Source: Rhodobacter sp. TJ_12
Lineage (GTDB): Bacteria; Pseudomonadota; Alphaproteobacteria; Rhodobacterales; Rhodobacteraceae
NCBI RefSeq assembly: GCF_020023995.1
Contig: NZ_NRRD01000006.1
Coordinates: forward strand, 1 to 64,000
Direction of reading: 5' to 3'
Length of the DNA stretch: 64,000 bases
Part shown: positions 50,514-60,631 of the stretch, piece by piece
How positions within the stretch are numbered: the first letter of the stretch is position 1
Layout of the letters: each line of letters opens with the position of its first letter
Made by a program: the position numbers and the translations under genes
Notes under the pieces: model-generated
What the model was told of the DNA's origin: nothing
The model's database searches: none
Seen by the model: only the letters and a program-made list of their open reading frames with translations

Positions 50514-51806
50514 ATGGCCAAGAGTACCGCGCCGTTTTCCGGCTTTGAATTCCTGATTGCCTGGCGCTATTTGCGCGCGCGCCGCGCCGAGGGCGGCGTG
50601 TCGGTGATGACATGGATTTCCCTCATCGGGATCATGCTGGGCGTTGCCGCGCTGATCATCACGCTGGCCGTGCGCGCGGGCTTTCGGGCCGAATTTGTCG
50701 ATACGATCTTGGGCTCGAATGCCCATGTGACGGTGTATTCCGCGCAGATGGAGGTCGAACCCGGCACCGGCATCTATTCCAACCTGATGGCCGACTATGC
50801 CGAACGTGCCGAAAAGATTGCCGCCATTCCCGGCGTCACCCGCGCCGCGCCGCTTATTCGCGGCCAAGTCATGGCAACCTGGGGCGAGCGGGCGAATGTC
50901 GCCGAAGTCTATGGGATCACGCGCGAAAATCTTGAAACCATTCCCCGCGTCGCGCAATCGCCGCAGGCGGTGGGCGATCTGGAAAGCTTTGGCCAAGGCA
51001 TCGCCATGGGCTCTGAGCTGGCGCGCGAATTGGGGGTGACCTTGGGAGACAAGGTCAAGCTAATTTCGCCCAATGGTGTAAAAACGCCCTTCGGGACCAG
51101 CCCGCGCGTCAATGCCTATGAGGTGGTCTATATTTTCACCGCCGGGCGCTGGGACATCGACCGCACGCGGATCTACATGCCCTTTGCCGAGGCGCAAAGC
51201 TATTTCAACCGCGAAGGCGGCGCCGATGAAATCGAGGTGATGGTGAAAGACCCTGAACAGGTCGATGAATACACCTTGGCGCTGCTTCAAGCGGGGGGCG
51301 CAGGCACAATGCTGTGGAGTTGGCGCGATGCGTCAAGCAGCTTTTTGCGCGCGCTGACGATGGAAGACAATGTGATGTTCGTGATTTTGTCGGTGCTGGT
51401 CTTGATCGCGACAATGAACATCACCTCGGGCCTGATCATGCTGGTCAAAAACAAGGGCCGCGACATTGGCATTTTGCGCACCATGGGGCTGACCGAGGGC
51501 GCGGTGATGCGGGTCTTTTTCCTGTGTGGCGCATTTACGGGCGTGATTGGCACCGCGCTTGGCGTCGGGCTAGGGGTGCTTTTGGCGCTGAATATCGACG
51601 GCATCATGTCAGCGGTAAACTGGATCAGCGGTGGCGGCGCGTGGGACCCGTCGATCCGGGGCATTTATGAACTGCCCGCCAAGCTGCAAGCCTATGATGT
51701 CGCCCGTGCGGTCGGGCTCGCGCTGGGGCTAAGCTTCATCGTGACCATTTTCCCGGCGCGCCGCGCCGCACGCATGAACCCGGTGGAGGCGCTGCGCTAT
51801 GAATGA
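50514..51806 (+). CDS. lolC: Lipoprotein-releasing transport permease LolC/LolE
   Basis: The 430-residue inner-membrane protein has an N-terminal FEFLIAWRYLRARR motif, one TM helix (about 25-50), a large periplasmic domain, then three C-terminal helices of the FtsX type ending FPARRAARMNPVEALRYE. With LolD it extracts lipoproteins for transfer to LolA. It overlaps lolD by eight bases. Alphaproteobacteria commonly have one such permease acting as a homodimer (LolF type). Confidence 0.92.
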   Translation: MAKSTAPFSGFEFLIAWRYLRARRAEGGVSVMTWISLIGIMLGVAALIITLAVRAGFRAEFVDTILGSNAHVTVYSAQMEVEPGTGIYSNLMADYAERAEKIAAIPGVTRAAPLIRGQVMATWGERANVAEVYGITRENLETIPRVAQSPQAVGDLESFGQGIAMGSELARELGVTLGDKVKLISPNGVKTPFGTSPRVNAYEVVYIFTAGRWDIDRTRIYMPFAEAQSYFNREGGADEIEVMVKDPEQVDEYTLALLQAGGAGTMLWSWRDASSSFLRALTMEDNVMFVILSVLVLIATMNITSGLIMLVKNKGRDIGILRTMGLTEGAVMRVFFLCGAFTGVIGTALGVGLGVLLALNIDGIMSAVNWISGGGAWDPSIRGIYELPAKLQAYDVARAVGLALGLSFIVTIFPARRAARMNPVEALRYE

Positions 51807-52482
51807 GGTGTTGCGGCTCGACGGTCTGGAAAAGGGCTATCATCGCGGTAAGCCGAATGAAATCATCGTGCTGCGGGGGGCATCTTTGGTGATCCCGCGC
51901 GGGCAGGTGGTGGCGCTGGTGGCGCCCTCTGGTGCCGGGAAATCCACGCTTTTGCATATTGCCGGGCTTTTGGACACGCCCGATGCGGGCCGCGTGATGT
52001 TGAACGGCAAAGATATGACCGGGGCAAAAGACGGTGCACGCACGGCAGCGCGGCGGCAAGCGCTTGGCTTTGTTTATCAATTCCACCATCTGCTGCCCGA
52101 ATTCACCGCGCTGGAAAACATCGTGCTGCCACAACTTGCCAATGCTACCCCCCGCAAGGCGGCCGAGGCGCGGGCGCGCGACTTGCTGGCCCGCGTGGGA
52201 CTGGCCGAACGCGCCGGGCATCGGCCCTCCGAAATGTCGGGCGGCGAACAACAGCGGGTGGCCTTTTGCCGAGCGCTAGCCAATGCCCCTGCCCTTTTGC
52301 TGGCGGACGAGCCGACGGGCAACCTTGACCCAGCGACATCCGACACGGTCTTTGATGCGCTGATGGAACTAGTCCGCGCCACCGGGCTTTCGGCGCTTAT
52401 TGCGACGCATAACCTTGAACTTGCCGCACGGATGGACCGTGTTTTGCGGCTGGACGACGGACAATTGGTGGAGGCGACATGA
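51799..52482 (+). CDS. lolD: Lipoprotein-releasing system ATPase LolD
   Basis: The 227-residue ABC ATPase has Walker A APSGAGKST, signature MSGGEQQRVAFCRAL, Walker B LLLADEPTGNLDP and the H-loop ATHN. The phage-independent host operon lolC-lolD is completed by a coupled ArsC-like gene. Confidence 0.94.
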   Translation: MNEVLRLDGLEKGYHRGKPNEIIVLRGASLVIPRGQVVALVAPSGAGKSTLLHIAGLLDTPDAGRVMLNGKDMTGAKDGARTAARRQALGFVYQFHHLLPEFTALENIVLPQLANATPRKAAEARARDLLARVGLAERAGHRPSEMSGGEQQRVAFCRALANAPALLLADEPTGNLDPATSDTVFDALMELVRATGLSALIATHNLELAARMDRVLRLDDGQLVEAT

Positions 52483-52808
52483 TCGTTTACGGCATCAAGA
52501 CCTGCGGCACCGTGCAAAAGGCGCTGGCCGCGCTGCATGAGGCCGGCAAAGACCCGGTCTTGCGCGATGTGCGCAAAGAGCCCCTCAGCGCGGAAGAGAT
52601 TGCAGAATTCGAGGCGGCCTTTGGCGACAAGCTTGTGAATCGTGCCTCGATGACGTGGCGCAAACTGTCCGAAGAAGAGCGCGCCTTGCCCGTCGCCGAT
52701 CTGATTGCCGCCCATCCGACATTGATGAAACGCCCGGTCATTCGCGGCAATGGGCTGACGCTGGGCTGGACGAAGGACGCACAGGCCACGCAATTGCGCA
52801 GCGCATAG
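52479..52808 (+). CDS. ArsC/Spx-family (YffB-like) thioredoxin-fold protein
   Basis: The 109-residue protein starts IVYGIKTCGTVQKAL, with one Cys as in YffB and arsenate-reductase relatives, and has the RDVRKEPLS and RPVIRGNG motifs. True arsenate reduction is doubtful because the full CX3-5 arsenate motif set and an ars operon are missing. It is coupled to lolD by a four-base overlap. Confidence 0.85.
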   Translation: MIVYGIKTCGTVQKALAALHEAGKDPVLRDVRKEPLSAEEIAEFEAAFGDKLVNRASMTWRKLSEEERALPVADLIAAHPTLMKRPVIRGNGLTLGWTKDAQATQLRSA

Positions 52809-52965
52809 GCGCTTTGCATAAACGAACGGACTAAAATGGGGCGTTAACCCTGAAAACGCCGCGATTCCAACAAATTTCGGGACTGTCTTAACTCTATCAT
52901 AGTCCGCAAGAGGCATGATCAGAGGCATGATCCCTGCACCAAGCCGGGGACGTGCAGGAGGCACG

Positions 52966-53241
52966 ATGACCGCTTTGCAAGCGCGCCTGCCCGAACGGGT
53001 AGAACGAACCGCGGTAGAACCGGATTACTGGACGCAGGTGGCCTGGCTGAATGCAGGGGCCTCTCCCTTGATGGCATGGCGCCGTGCGGCGCGGTTCAGC
53101 GTGCAAGATCTGGCCGAAATTTCTGGGGTTTCAGCGGTGACGATCACCGCCGCCGAGGCGCGCAGACATCCCCTTAGCGCCGAGGAAATCTCCGTCTTGG
53201 CGCGCGCGCTGGGGCTAAGCCCGGGCGATCTGGAAGATTGA
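52966..53241 (+). CDS. Small XRE-like transcriptional regulator
   Basis: The 91-residue protein has a C-terminal helix-turn-helix (FSVQDLAEISGVSAVTITAAE) ending LSAEEISVLARALGLSPGDL. GGAGG lies before the ATG at 52966, while an ATG 17 codons upstream lacks this. Target unknown. Confidence 0.75.
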   Translation: MTALQARLPERVERTAVEPDYWTQVAWLNAGASPLMAWRRAARFSVQDLAEISGVSAVTITAAEARRHPLSAEEISVLARALGLSPGDLED

Positions 53242-53300
53242 AAGAATGAGGCTGGCCAGCAGGGCACCGGCCAGCCTCAAAAAGGAACAAACGAATAGCT

Positions 53301-53330
53301 AAAAGAAGAGCCCGCGTGGGCGCCGCGGGC
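53301..53330 (-). terminator. Terminator of the cold-shock gene
   Basis: On the minus strand GCCCGCG and CGCGGGC pair around seven bases, followed by TCTTCTTTT. A second hairpin, GAGGCTGGCC/GGCCAGCCTC at about 53248-53277, lies further on and probably serves the convergent XRE gene. Confidence 0.75.
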
Positions 53331-53352
53331 CTTCGACGACACTACCCGCCGT

Positions 53353-53559
53353 TCAGAGCAGTTTCAGCTCACCGGCCGACGAGCGGCCATCGCGGCCCGA
53401 GATCAGTTCATAGCTGATCTTCTGGTTGTCGCTCAGCGACTTCAGCCCGGCGCGTTCAACTGCCGAGATATGGACGAAAACGTCCTTGCCACCATCATCG
53501 GGGGCGATAAAGCCGTAGCCCTTGGTGGTGTTGAACCATTTGACGGTTCCGGTAGCCAT
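53353..53559 (-). CDS. CspA-family cold-shock protein
   Basis: The 68-residue RNA/ssDNA-binding protein has RNP1 (KGYGFIAP) and RNP2 (VFVHIS) motifs in the single cold-shock domain ([13 protein letters not shown]). GAGGAGAG precedes the ATG. A longer in-frame start at 53697 would add a region with no similarity and is taken as untranslated leader. Confidence 0.95.
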   Translation of the reverse strand: MATGTVKWFNTTKGYGFIAPDDGGKDVFVHISAVERAGLKSLSDNQKISYELISGRDGRSSAGELKLL

Positions 53560-53915
53560 AGTTCTCTCCTCGTAGTAATCCCGCGGCTTCATTGCCGCGA
53601 GACGTGCAGCCCTGACTTTCAATTCCCCGGCTGCCCCAAGAGGGAGCGGTAGAAAGAGTTTGCCCACGCAAGGGGAAGCGTGCCACACGCACCTCAAAAA
53701 GCAACGGTCAAAGCGCCGCAGGCTGGCAGTTCAAGACCCCGCGTCAATTTGCCCGGTTTGTCTTGTTTTACAGGAGGGACAGCGCGAAATCAGGCCGGAC
53801 TGCACAACATTTGCGCAAGCGCAAGGTTCGGCTCTGCCCTGAAATAATCAAGCGTTCAAAAAAACGGCGCGGCTTACAGATGCCGCGCCGTCGCAAAAAA
53901 TTTTACCGCCTTTTT
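53560..53915 (-). other. Leader/intergenic region between csp and thrS, with thrS terminator
   Basis: This 356-base stretch contains the probable promoter and untranslated leader of the cold-shock gene. It also holds the thrS terminator: on the minus strand GGCGCGGC and GCCGCGCC pair (53865-53890), followed by GTTTTTTT (53865-53858). No gene is supported. Confidence 0.7.
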
Positions 53916-55862
53916 TTAGCTCAAATCGGGCGGCGTCGCCTCGGCGGTCAGCTCCGCCACGATCTGATCCAAGGCGACGGTCTGGGTCTTGTTATCGCCC
54001 AGACGGCGCACCGAAACAGTGCGGTTTTCCACCTCTTTCATGCCGATGGCGAAGATATAGGGGACTTTGCCAAGGCTGTGCTCGCGCACCTTATAGTTGA
54101 TCTTTTCATTGCGGGTATCGCATTCCGCGCGAATCCCGGCGGCGATCAGTTGGGCGGCGACTTCCTCGACATAGTCATCGGCCTCCGACACGATCGAGGC
54201 CACCACCACCTGACGCGGGGCCAGCCACAGCGGCAGTTTCCCGGCATGGCTTTCGATCAAGATGCCGATGAAGCGCTCAAAACTGCCCAGACAGGCGCGA
54301 TGCAACATGATGGGGCGGTGCTTGGCGCCATCGGCACCGATATAATGCGCATCCAAGCGTTCCGGCAGGTTCGGGTCCACTTGCAGCGTGCCGCATTGCC
54401 AATCGCGCCCAATCGCATCGGTCAGCACGAATTCCAGCTTCGGCCCGTAGAACGCCCCCTCACCGGGGAAGATTTCATAGTCATGGCCTGCCGCCGTCAC
54501 CGCATTGGCCAGTGCTGCCTCGGCATGATCCCAGCTTTCTTCGGTGCCGATGCGCTTTTCGGGCCGGGTGGACAGTTTGATCCGCCACTGATCAAAGCCC
54601 AAATCCGCATAGACCGCCGCCAAGAAGTCGATGAATTTCTTTGTTTCCGCCTCGATCTGATCTTCGGTGCAGAAAATATGCGCGTCATCTTGGGTAAAGC
54701 CGCGCACCCGCATGATGCCATGCAGCGCGCCCGAGGGTTCATAGCGTGCGCAAGAGCCAAATTCCGCCATCCGCAGCGGTAAGTCGCGGTAGGATTTGAG
54801 CCCGTGGTTGAAGATTTGCACATGGCAGGGGCAGTTCATCGGTTTGAGCGCGTTAATGGTTTTTTCGCGCGCGCCTTCTTCGTCCACTTCGACGATGAAC
54901 ATATTCTCGCGGTAGTTTTCCCAGTGGCCCGAGGCTTCCCAAAGCTTGCGGTTCACCACTTGCGGCGTGTTCACCTCGACATAGCCGTCCGCCCGCTGGC
55001 GGCGGCGCATGTAATCTTGCAGCTGGGTATAGATCGTCCAGCCATTGGGGTGCCAGAAAATCTGCCCCGGCGCCTCTTCTTGCATATGGAAGAGGTCCAT
55101 CTCTTTGCCCAGCTTGCGGTGGTCGCGTTTCGCGGCCTCTTCCAGCATCGTCATATGGGCTTTGAGGTCATCGCGCGAACGGAAGGCAATGCCATAAATC
55201 CGTTGCAGCATCGGGCGGGTGCTGTCGCCCAGCCAGTAAGCGCCTGCCACATGGGTCAGCTTAAATGCATCTGCGGGCACCTGCCCGGTATGTTGCAGAT
55301 GCGGGCCGCGGCACAGGTCTTGCCAATCGCCGTGCCAATACATGCGGATGTCTTGGTCTTCGGGAATGCGGTTGACCAGTTCGACCTTATAGGGCTCGTT
55401 CGTTTCTTCGTAATGCTTGAGCGCCGCGTCGCGCGACCAGACTTCGGTTTTCACCGGCTCGCGCGCATTGATGATTTTCTTCATCCGCGCTTCGATCTCG
55501 CCCAGATCTTCGGGGGTGAACGGCTCTTCGCGGTCGAAGTCGTAAAACCAGCCCGCATCCCGCACCGGGCCGATGGTCACTTTCACATCGGGCCAAATCT
55601 CTTGCACCGCGCGCGCCATGATATGCGCCAGATCGTGGCGGATAAGCTCAAGCGCCGGCACCGGGTCCTTCATCGTATTGATGGAAATGCGCGCATCGCG
55701 GGTGATCGGCCATTGCAAATCCCAATGCGCATCATCGAGTTGCGCCGAAATCGCGGCTTTTGCGAGCGATTTAGAGATCGAGGCGGCCACGTCCGCCGCC
55801 GTCACACCGGCGGGATAATCGCGTTTACTGCCATCGGGAAAGGAAAGAGTGACCTGGGACAT
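53916..55862 (-). CDS. thrS: Threonyl-tRNA synthetase
   Basis: The 648-residue enzyme charges tRNA-Thr. It has an N-terminal TGS domain (1-60), the N2 editing domain with a HxxxH-type RHDLAH near residue 75 and [10 protein letters not shown], and a class II catalytic core with zinc ligands in [10 protein letters not shown], motif 2 around [11 protein letters not shown] and GFTQDDAH, and motif 3 [10 protein letters not shown]-terminal anticodon-binding domain closes it. Length is normal. Confidence 0.97.
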   Translation of the reverse strand: MSQVTLSFPDGSKRDYPAGVTAADVAASISKSLAKAAISAQLDDAHWDLQWPITRDARISINTMKDPVPALELIRHDLAHIMARAVQEIWPDVKVTIGPVRDAGWFYDFDREEPFTPEDLGEIEARMKKIINAREPVKTEVWSRDAALKHYEETNEPYKVELVNRIPEDQDIRMYWHGDWQDLCRGPHLQHTGQVPADAFKLTHVAGAYWLGDSTRPMLQRIYGIAFRSRDDLKAHMTMLEEAAKRDHRKLGKEMDLFHMQEEAPGQIFWHPNGWTIYTQLQDYMRRRQRADGYVEVNTPQVVNRKLWEASGHWENYRENMFIVEVDEEGAREKTINALKPMNCPCHVQIFNHGLKSYRDLPLRMAEFGSCARYEPSGALHGIMRVRGFTQDDAHIFCTEDQIEAETKKFIDFLAAVYADLGFDQWRIKLSTRPEKRIGTEESWDHAEAALANAVTAAGHDYEIFPGEGAFYGPKLEFVLTDAIGRDWQCGTLQVDPNLPERLDAHYIGADGAKHRPIMLHRACLGSFERFIGILIESHAGKLPLWLAPRQVVVASIVSEADDYVEEVAAQLIAAGIRAECDTRNEKINYKVREHSLGKVPYIFAIGMKEVENRTVSVRRLGDNKTQTVALDQIVAELTAEATPPDLS

Positions 55863-55990
55863 GCAGTCCTCCTCGTCGGTTTGGCGCCCACGGAACGCCC
55901 GGTTGCGGGTTATGTAGTGGTGCCGCTATGCGCCGATAGAGAGAAACTGTCAAGAACTGCCGCGCGGACGAAGGGGCGCAGGCGGCGCAT

Positions 55991-56142
55991 GGGGGGGGCG
56001 CTGCCCCCTCTTTTCCTGCGGAAAATTCACCCCCGGGATATTTGCACAAAGTCGAAAAGGCAGGCGGCGCCTTGTGTCGACTTTGCCCAAATATCCCGGG
56101 GGGCGCCTGAAAGGCGGGGGGGGGGGCAGCGCCCCCTGCCCG
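55991..56142. repeat. GC-rich intergenic repeat, inverted pair (copies B and C)
   Basis: CCCCGGGATATTTG and ACAAAGTCGA (56031-56055) are mirrored by TCGACTTTG and CAAATATCCCGGGG (56077-56101). Each copy is flanked outside by a GGGGGG-C-GCTGCCCCC block. The pair can form one long cruciform or RNA hairpin between proS and thrS, possibly acting as terminator or mRNA stabiliser. Same family as 50275-50345. Confidence 0.8.
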
Positions 56143-56155
56143 CTTCGCGGTATGC

Positions 56156-57493
56156 TTAGTGGTTGGCGTAAATCTCGACGATGCGCGCCACCGCCGCCTC
56201 GGGCGCCATTTCCTCGCTTTCGCCGGTGCGGCGCGAGGTGAGTTCCACCACCCCATTGCCCAACCCGCGCGGGCCGACGGTGATGCGCCACGGCAGGCCA
56301 ATCAGGTCCATCGTCGCGAATTTCGCCCCCGCGCGTTCTTCGCGGTCATCATAAAGCGGCTCCAGCCCGTTTTCGGTCAGGGCTTTGTAAAGCGCATTAC
56401 AGGCGCTGTCGGTCGCCGCATCGCCTTGTTTGAGGTTGACGATCCCGCAATGGAACGGCGTCACGCCCTCGGGCCAGATGATGCCTTTGTCGTCGTGGTT
56501 CGCCTCGATCAGCGCGCCAAGCAGACGCGACACGCCAATCCCGTGCGAGCCCATTTCCACCGGCACGCGGGTGCCATCTGGGGTGGAGACGGTGGCGCCC
56601 ATCGCTTCGGAATATTTGGTGCCGAAGTAGAAGATTTGGCCCACTTCAATGCCACGGCCCACGCAGCGACGCTCTTCCGGGATCTCGTTAAAGACGGCTT
56701 CGTCATGGGTTTCATCGGTGCGGGCGTAAAGCGTGGTGAACTCGTCGCAGATCGCCGCCACCGCATCGCGGTCATCGTAATCCACTTCGCGGTCGCCCAG
56801 TTTCAGTTCCGGCACTTTCGCATCGTAGAAAACTTCGCTTTCGCCGGTTTGGGCCAGCACCAAGAATTCATGGGTGTTGTCGCCGCCAATCGGGCCCGAG
56901 GCCGCCCGCATCGGGATCGCGGTCAGACCCATCCGCTCATAGGTGCGCAGGTAGCTGACCATATGGCGGTTGTAGGCATGCAGTGCATCTTCGCGGGTCA
57001 AATCGAAGCTGTAGCCGTCTTTCATATAGAATTCGCGGCCGCGCATCACGCCAAAGCGCGGGCGCACCTCGTCGCGGAATTTCCACTGAATGTGGTAAAG
57101 TGTCAGCGGCAGCTCTTTGTAGGAACTGACATGGGCGCGGAAGATGTCGGTGATCATCTCTTCGTTGGTGGGCCCATAAAGCATATCGCGATCATGGCGG
57201 TCTTTGATGCGCAGCATCTCTTGGCCGTAATCGTCATAGCGGCCCGACTCGCGCCACAAATCCGCCGGTTGCAGCGTCGGCATCAACAGCGGAATGTGAC
57301 CGGCGCGAATTTGCTCTTCATGCACGATCTGCTCAATGCGTTTGAGCACTTTGAAGCCCAAGGGCAGCCAAGAATAAATCCCCGCCGCCTGCTGCTTGAT
57401 CATGCCAGCACGCAGCATCAGCCGGTGGCTGACAATCTGCGCCTCGGCGGGGTTTTCCTTGAGAACGGGGAGGAAGTAGCGGGACAGGCGCAT
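56156..57493 (-). CDS. proS: Prolyl-tRNA synthetase, short alphaproteobacterial form
   Basis: The 445-residue class II enzyme charges tRNA-Pro. Motif 1 and 2 regions are visible ([53 protein letters not shown]), and motif 3 lies in [13 protein letters not shown]. The length matches the form lacking the approximately 180-residue editing insertion, which is usual in Rhodobacterales and Rhizobiales. It is followed by thrS after an inverted repeat. Confidence 0.96.
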   Translation of the reverse strand: MRLSRYFLPVLKENPAEAQIVSHRLMLRAGMIKQQAAGIYSWLPLGFKVLKRIEQIVHEEQIRAGHIPLLMPTLQPADLWRESGRYDDYGQEMLRIKDRHDRDMLYGPTNEEMITDIFRAHVSSYKELPLTLYHIQWKFRDEVRPRFGVMRGREFYMKDGYSFDLTREDALHAYNRHMVSYLRTYERMGLTAIPMRAASGPIGGDNTHEFLVLAQTGESEVFYDAKVPELKLGDREVDYDDRDAVAAICDEFTTLYARTDETHDEAVFNEIPEERRCVGRGIEVGQIFYFGTKYSEAMGATVSTPDGTRVPVEMGSHGIGVSRLLGALIEANHDDKGIIWPEGVTPFHCGIVNLKQGDAATDSACNALYKALTENGLEPLYDDREERAGAKFATMDLIGLPWRITVGPRGLGNGVVELTSRRTGESEEMAPEAAVARIVEIYANH

Positions 57494-57798
57494 GGGCGGG
57501 CCTCTGGCAGTGTTTCGGGAATTTCTTTGCCAATGGGGCTAGCGGAAACCGGGGCGCGGGGCAAGATGGCCACGCGAACCCGCCCCGCCAAAACCGCTAG
57601 GTGATTTGCGCGACTCACCCTATAGTTGTGCGGCGTTTCGCCGCTTGCCTGCGTCCTTGCCGCTGCCCTGCCACCGGGTGTGCGGCGCTGGCCTTCCTGC
57701 GCATCCATCGGCTCAACGTGCGTAAGCCCCGCCGGACCGGCTGTCTGGTCCGCGCTTTTCCCGAGTCCCGCCCTTACCGCGCCAAGAAAGGTCACCCC
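57494..57798. other. Divergent intergenic region
   Basis: About 300 GC-rich bases between proS (minus) and the gene at 57799 (plus). It should hold both promoters. I see no clear promoter hexamers, repeats or coding region; an upstream extension of the 57799 frame is Cys/Arg/Pro-rich and unconvincing. Confidence 0.45.
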
Positions 57799-58200
57799 AT
57801 GCCCCAAGGTCTCTATATCGTCCGACTGGATTTCGAAACCGCCCGAGTTGGGGCCGCGACCCTGTCGCTTGAACTGGCCGTCAATCCTGAAACCCGGATG
57901 CTGGATGCCAGCTTGCATGGGCTGATGCGCCCGCGGGTCGATGCGCTGCAAGAGCTTAATGGCCATGCCAAGGGCGTGATGGAATTATCGCCGGAACGCG
58001 GGGCCTTAGGCCTTTTGGGCGAGTTGCAAGGCCAAGTCGTCATCACCGCCCATGGCCCGCAAGAACGCGCCGCGCTGATCCCCTTTTTCGGGGAATTCAC
58101 CGTCGATGCCAATTGGAACGGCCATGGCAGCTTCCGCATTGGCGAGGCGCGCTTTCGCGGCCAGCTAAAACAGGTCCGTGTGCCCGAACTGGCAGAGTAA
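57799..58200 (+). CDS. Conserved-looking hypothetical protein
   Basis: A 133-residue, probably cytosolic, beta-rich protein (PQGLYIVRLDFETARVGAAT..., ending RFRGQLKQVRVPELAE). AAAGG precedes the ATG. No family recognised. Confidence 0.65.
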   Translation: MPQGLYIVRLDFETARVGAATLSLELAVNPETRMLDASLHGLMRPRVDALQELNGHAKGVMELSPERGALGLLGELQGQVVITAHGPQERAALIPFFGEFTVDANWNGHGSFRIGEARFRGQLKQVRVPELAE

Positions 58201-58354
58201 TGACAGCGCGACATGCAATCCCGATCCGGCCCGGCCGCCGGATCGGCAAGGCTGCGCCGGTTAAGCCCCCGGTTTCGGCAAAGCGCCGCGCATTGTGAAA
58301 CCCTGCGCGCATTTTAGCGCTTGCACCCGGAGTGTGGCACGTCATGCTTGGGAC

Positions 58355-58639
58355 ATGACCGAGAGCTTTGCCCTTCCCATGCCCGGCGTTTTTCTGACCG
58401 AGGCCGATCACGCGTTGATGCGCCACCACCTGCGTGGGGTGCGCATGGTAGAGTTGCGCCAGATTGGCGGGCCGCCCGAGGCGGGCGCCGAAGTGCTGGC
58501 CCATCTTGAAGCCGAGGGATTCGCGGTCAAGTTCCGCGTGCTGGAACGCATGTCGCCGCCGCCGCTGTGCCGGATCGTGTTCCGTTACCCCGGCCCCAAA
58601 CAGGCGGAAATGACCATCGCCCCCGAGGTCGAGGTCTGA
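58355..58639 (+). CDS. Hypothetical protein
   Basis: A 94-residue soluble protein. A start at ATG 58355 gives a plausible N-terminus (MTESFALPMPG), while an upstream ATG at 58295 adds 20 Cys/His-rich residues. The C-terminal region CRIVFRYPGPKQAEM looks beta-stranded. No family recognised. Confidence 0.55.
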   Translation: MTESFALPMPGVFLTEADHALMRHHLRGVRMVELRQIGGPPEAGAEVLAHLEAEGFAVKFRVLERMSPPPLCRIVFRYPGPKQAEMTIAPEVEV

Positions 58640-58764
58640 CAACCGGCCCGGCGGCCGCCAGGCCGTCCGTCACAAAACCGTCACATCGTCGCTGCATCTG
58701 CGAGAACGCTTGAAACACAGTCGTAAAAACGCAATCTTGCTCAAAGGATTGCGCGGAGAAGTTC

Positions 58765-59904
58765 ATGGCACTGCCGGTGCGGCAACAGATGACCTATTGG
58801 GGCGCCGGTTTGGCGGTGCTGGTGCTGACCCTTTGGGGGCTCGGCGATGTTATCTTGCCTTTCTTGGTGGGCGGGGCGATTGCCTATTTCCTTGACCCTT
58901 TGGCCGACCGGCTTGAACGGGCGGGCGCAAGCCGCGCGGTGGCCACGGCGACCATTGCCTTTATCGCCACCACGGCCTTTGTGGTGATTGGGCTTGCCAT
59001 CGTGCCGACGCTGGTGCGCCAGCTTAGCGATCTGGTGGAAACCGCCCCCGCCATTGCGCAACGGCTGCAAGCCTTCCTAACCTCGACCTTCCCCTCGTTG
59101 ATGGAGCCGGGCTCGGCGGTAAACGAGGCTTTGGCGGGCGTTGGCGAAGCGATCAAGGCGCGCGGGGCGGAGCTGGCGCAAACGCTGCTGTCTTCGGCCA
59201 TGGGCGTGGTCAATGCGCTGGTCTTCATCATCGTTGTGCCGGTGGTGGCGTTTTACATGTTGCTCGACTGGGATCACATGGTCGCCAAGATCGACGCGCT
59301 TTTGCCGCGCGATCACGCCCCGACGATCCGCCATCTGGCCCGCGAAATCGACCGGGTGCTGTCGGGCTTCGTGCGCGGCCAGCTTTCGGTTTGTTTGATC
59401 TTGGCCACCTTTTACGGCGTCGCGCTGATGGCGGCGGGGCTGAATTTCGGCCTGTTGGCGGGCGCGGTGGCGGGGATGCTGACCTTCATCCCCTATGTCG
59501 GCGCGCTGGTGGGCGGCGTTTTGGCGATTGGCCTTGCGCTTTACCAGTTCTGGGGGGAGTGGTTCGCAATCGGGATCGTGGCGGGCATCTTTGCCGTGGG
59601 CCAGTTTCTGGAAGGCAATATCATCACCCCGCGTCTGGTGGGCAGTTCGGTTGGGCTGCACCCGCTTTGGCTGATTTTTGCACTGTCGGCTTTTGGCACG
59701 CTGTTTGGCTTTGTCGGCATGTTGGTGGCGGTGCCGGTGGCGGCGATGATCGGCGTCTTGGTGCGCTTCGCGCTCGACCATTACCGCGAGGGGCGGCTTT
59801 ATCGCGGATTGGAATGGCAGCAATCGTCAACGCCCGCGACCTTGCATGACCCCTCCCTGTCGGACGCGCCCGGCCCGACCGACGGCGAAAAGAAAGAGCG
59901 CTGA
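58765..59904 (+). CDS. AI-2E/PerM family membrane protein
   Basis: The 379-residue protein has about seven to eight TM helices. It starts with a short cytoplasmic segment and the helix ADVILPFLVGGAIAYFLDP-type pattern (LGDVILPFLVGGAIAYFLDP), and includes FIPYVGALVGG and GQFLEGNIITPRLVGSSVGLHP. Family members are ion antiporters or exporters. The substrate here is unknown. It is coupled closely to hdaA, as in many Rhodobacterales. Confidence 0.88.
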   Translation: MALPVRQQMTYWGAGLAVLVLTLWGLGDVILPFLVGGAIAYFLDPLADRLERAGASRAVATATIAFIATTAFVVIGLAIVPTLVRQLSDLVETAPAIAQRLQAFLTSTFPSLMEPGSAVNEALAGVGEAIKARGAELAQTLLSSAMGVVNALVFIIVVPVVAFYMLLDWDHMVAKIDALLPRDHAPTIRHLAREIDRVLSGFVRGQLSVCLILATFYGVALMAAGLNFGLLAGAVAGMLTFIPYVGALVGGVLAIGLALYQFWGEWFAIGIVAGIFAVGQFLEGNIITPRLVGSSVGLHPLWLIFALSAFGTLFGFVGMLVAVPVAAMIGVLVRFALDHYREGRLYRGLEWQQSSTPATLHDPSLSDAPGPTDGEKKER

Positions 59905-59905
59905 T

Positions 59906-60580
59906 ATGGGACGGCAGATGGCGTTCGATCTGCCGGTGCGTCACGCCCGGGGCCGCGAGGATTTCTTCGTCGCCCCGGCCAATGCGCTGGCGCTGGCCGC
60001 GCTGGATACGCCCGACACATGGGCCGCAGGCCGGATGCTTTTGATCGGGCCCGAAGGGGCTGGCAAAACCCATCTGGCCGCGATCTGGGCCGAGGAACGC
60101 AATGCGGAACTGTTCGACGCGCGCGCGCTGACCGATGCTGCGGCCGAGCGTCTGGCCGCCACCGGCGCGGTGGTGATTGAAGATGCGCAGCATCTGGGCG
60201 GCGCCCCCGAGGCCGAGGAGGCCGCCTTTCATCTGGTCAATCTGATCGCGGCAGAGGGCGGGCTGTTGCTGTTCACCGCCGATTGCCCGCCGCGCGATTG
60301 GCAGATGCGCCTGCCGGATCTGAAAAGCCGGTTGGAGGCCACAACGGCGGTGCATATTGCGCCGCCCGATGATGCGCTTTTGGGCGCGGTGCTGGGCAAG
60401 CTTTTTGCCGACCGGCAATTGATCGTGCCGCCCACCTTGGTCAGTTGGCTGGTGCCCCGGATGGAGCGATCTTTGGGCACGGCGCGCGCGCTGGTGGCCG
60501 CGCTGGATGCCCGCGCGCTGGCCGAACGCAAACCCATTACCCGCACCATGGCTGGCGAGGTGCTGGACAGCCTGCGTTAA
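59906..60580 (+). CDS. DnaA-related regulatory ATPase HdaA-like
   Basis: The 224-residue protein starts QMAFDLPVRHARGREDFFVAPAN, typical of alphaproteobacterial HdaA. Walker A GPEGAGKTH is at about residue 47, Walker B is in VVIEDAQH, and a sensor I region LLLFTAD follows. It would promote ATP hydrolysis by DnaA at replication clamps and prevent re-initiation. It lies one base after the permease gene and 51 bases before ppk1. Confidence 0.87.
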   Translation: MGRQMAFDLPVRHARGREDFFVAPANALALAALDTPDTWAAGRMLLIGPEGAGKTHLAAIWAEERNAELFDARALTDAAAERLAATGAVVIEDAQHLGGAPEAEEAAFHLVNLIAAEGGLLLFTADCPPRDWQMRLPDLKSRLEATTAVHIAPPDDALLGAVLGKLFADRQLIVPPTLVSWLVPRMERSLGTARALVAALDARALAERKPITRTMAGEVLDSLR

Positions 60581-60631
60581 GCCCCCCTACACTGTCACTC
60601 AACCGTCGCAATTTCCTCGCATAAGCCCCCC

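Noticed and set aside
52077-52964. 295-codon minus-strand frame opposite lolD and the ArsC-like gene
   Set aside because: Antisense shadow across two coupled real genes.
54804-57604. Long plus-strand frames opposite thrS and proS
   Set aside because: Shadows of two aminoacyl-tRNA synthetases with all class II motifs.
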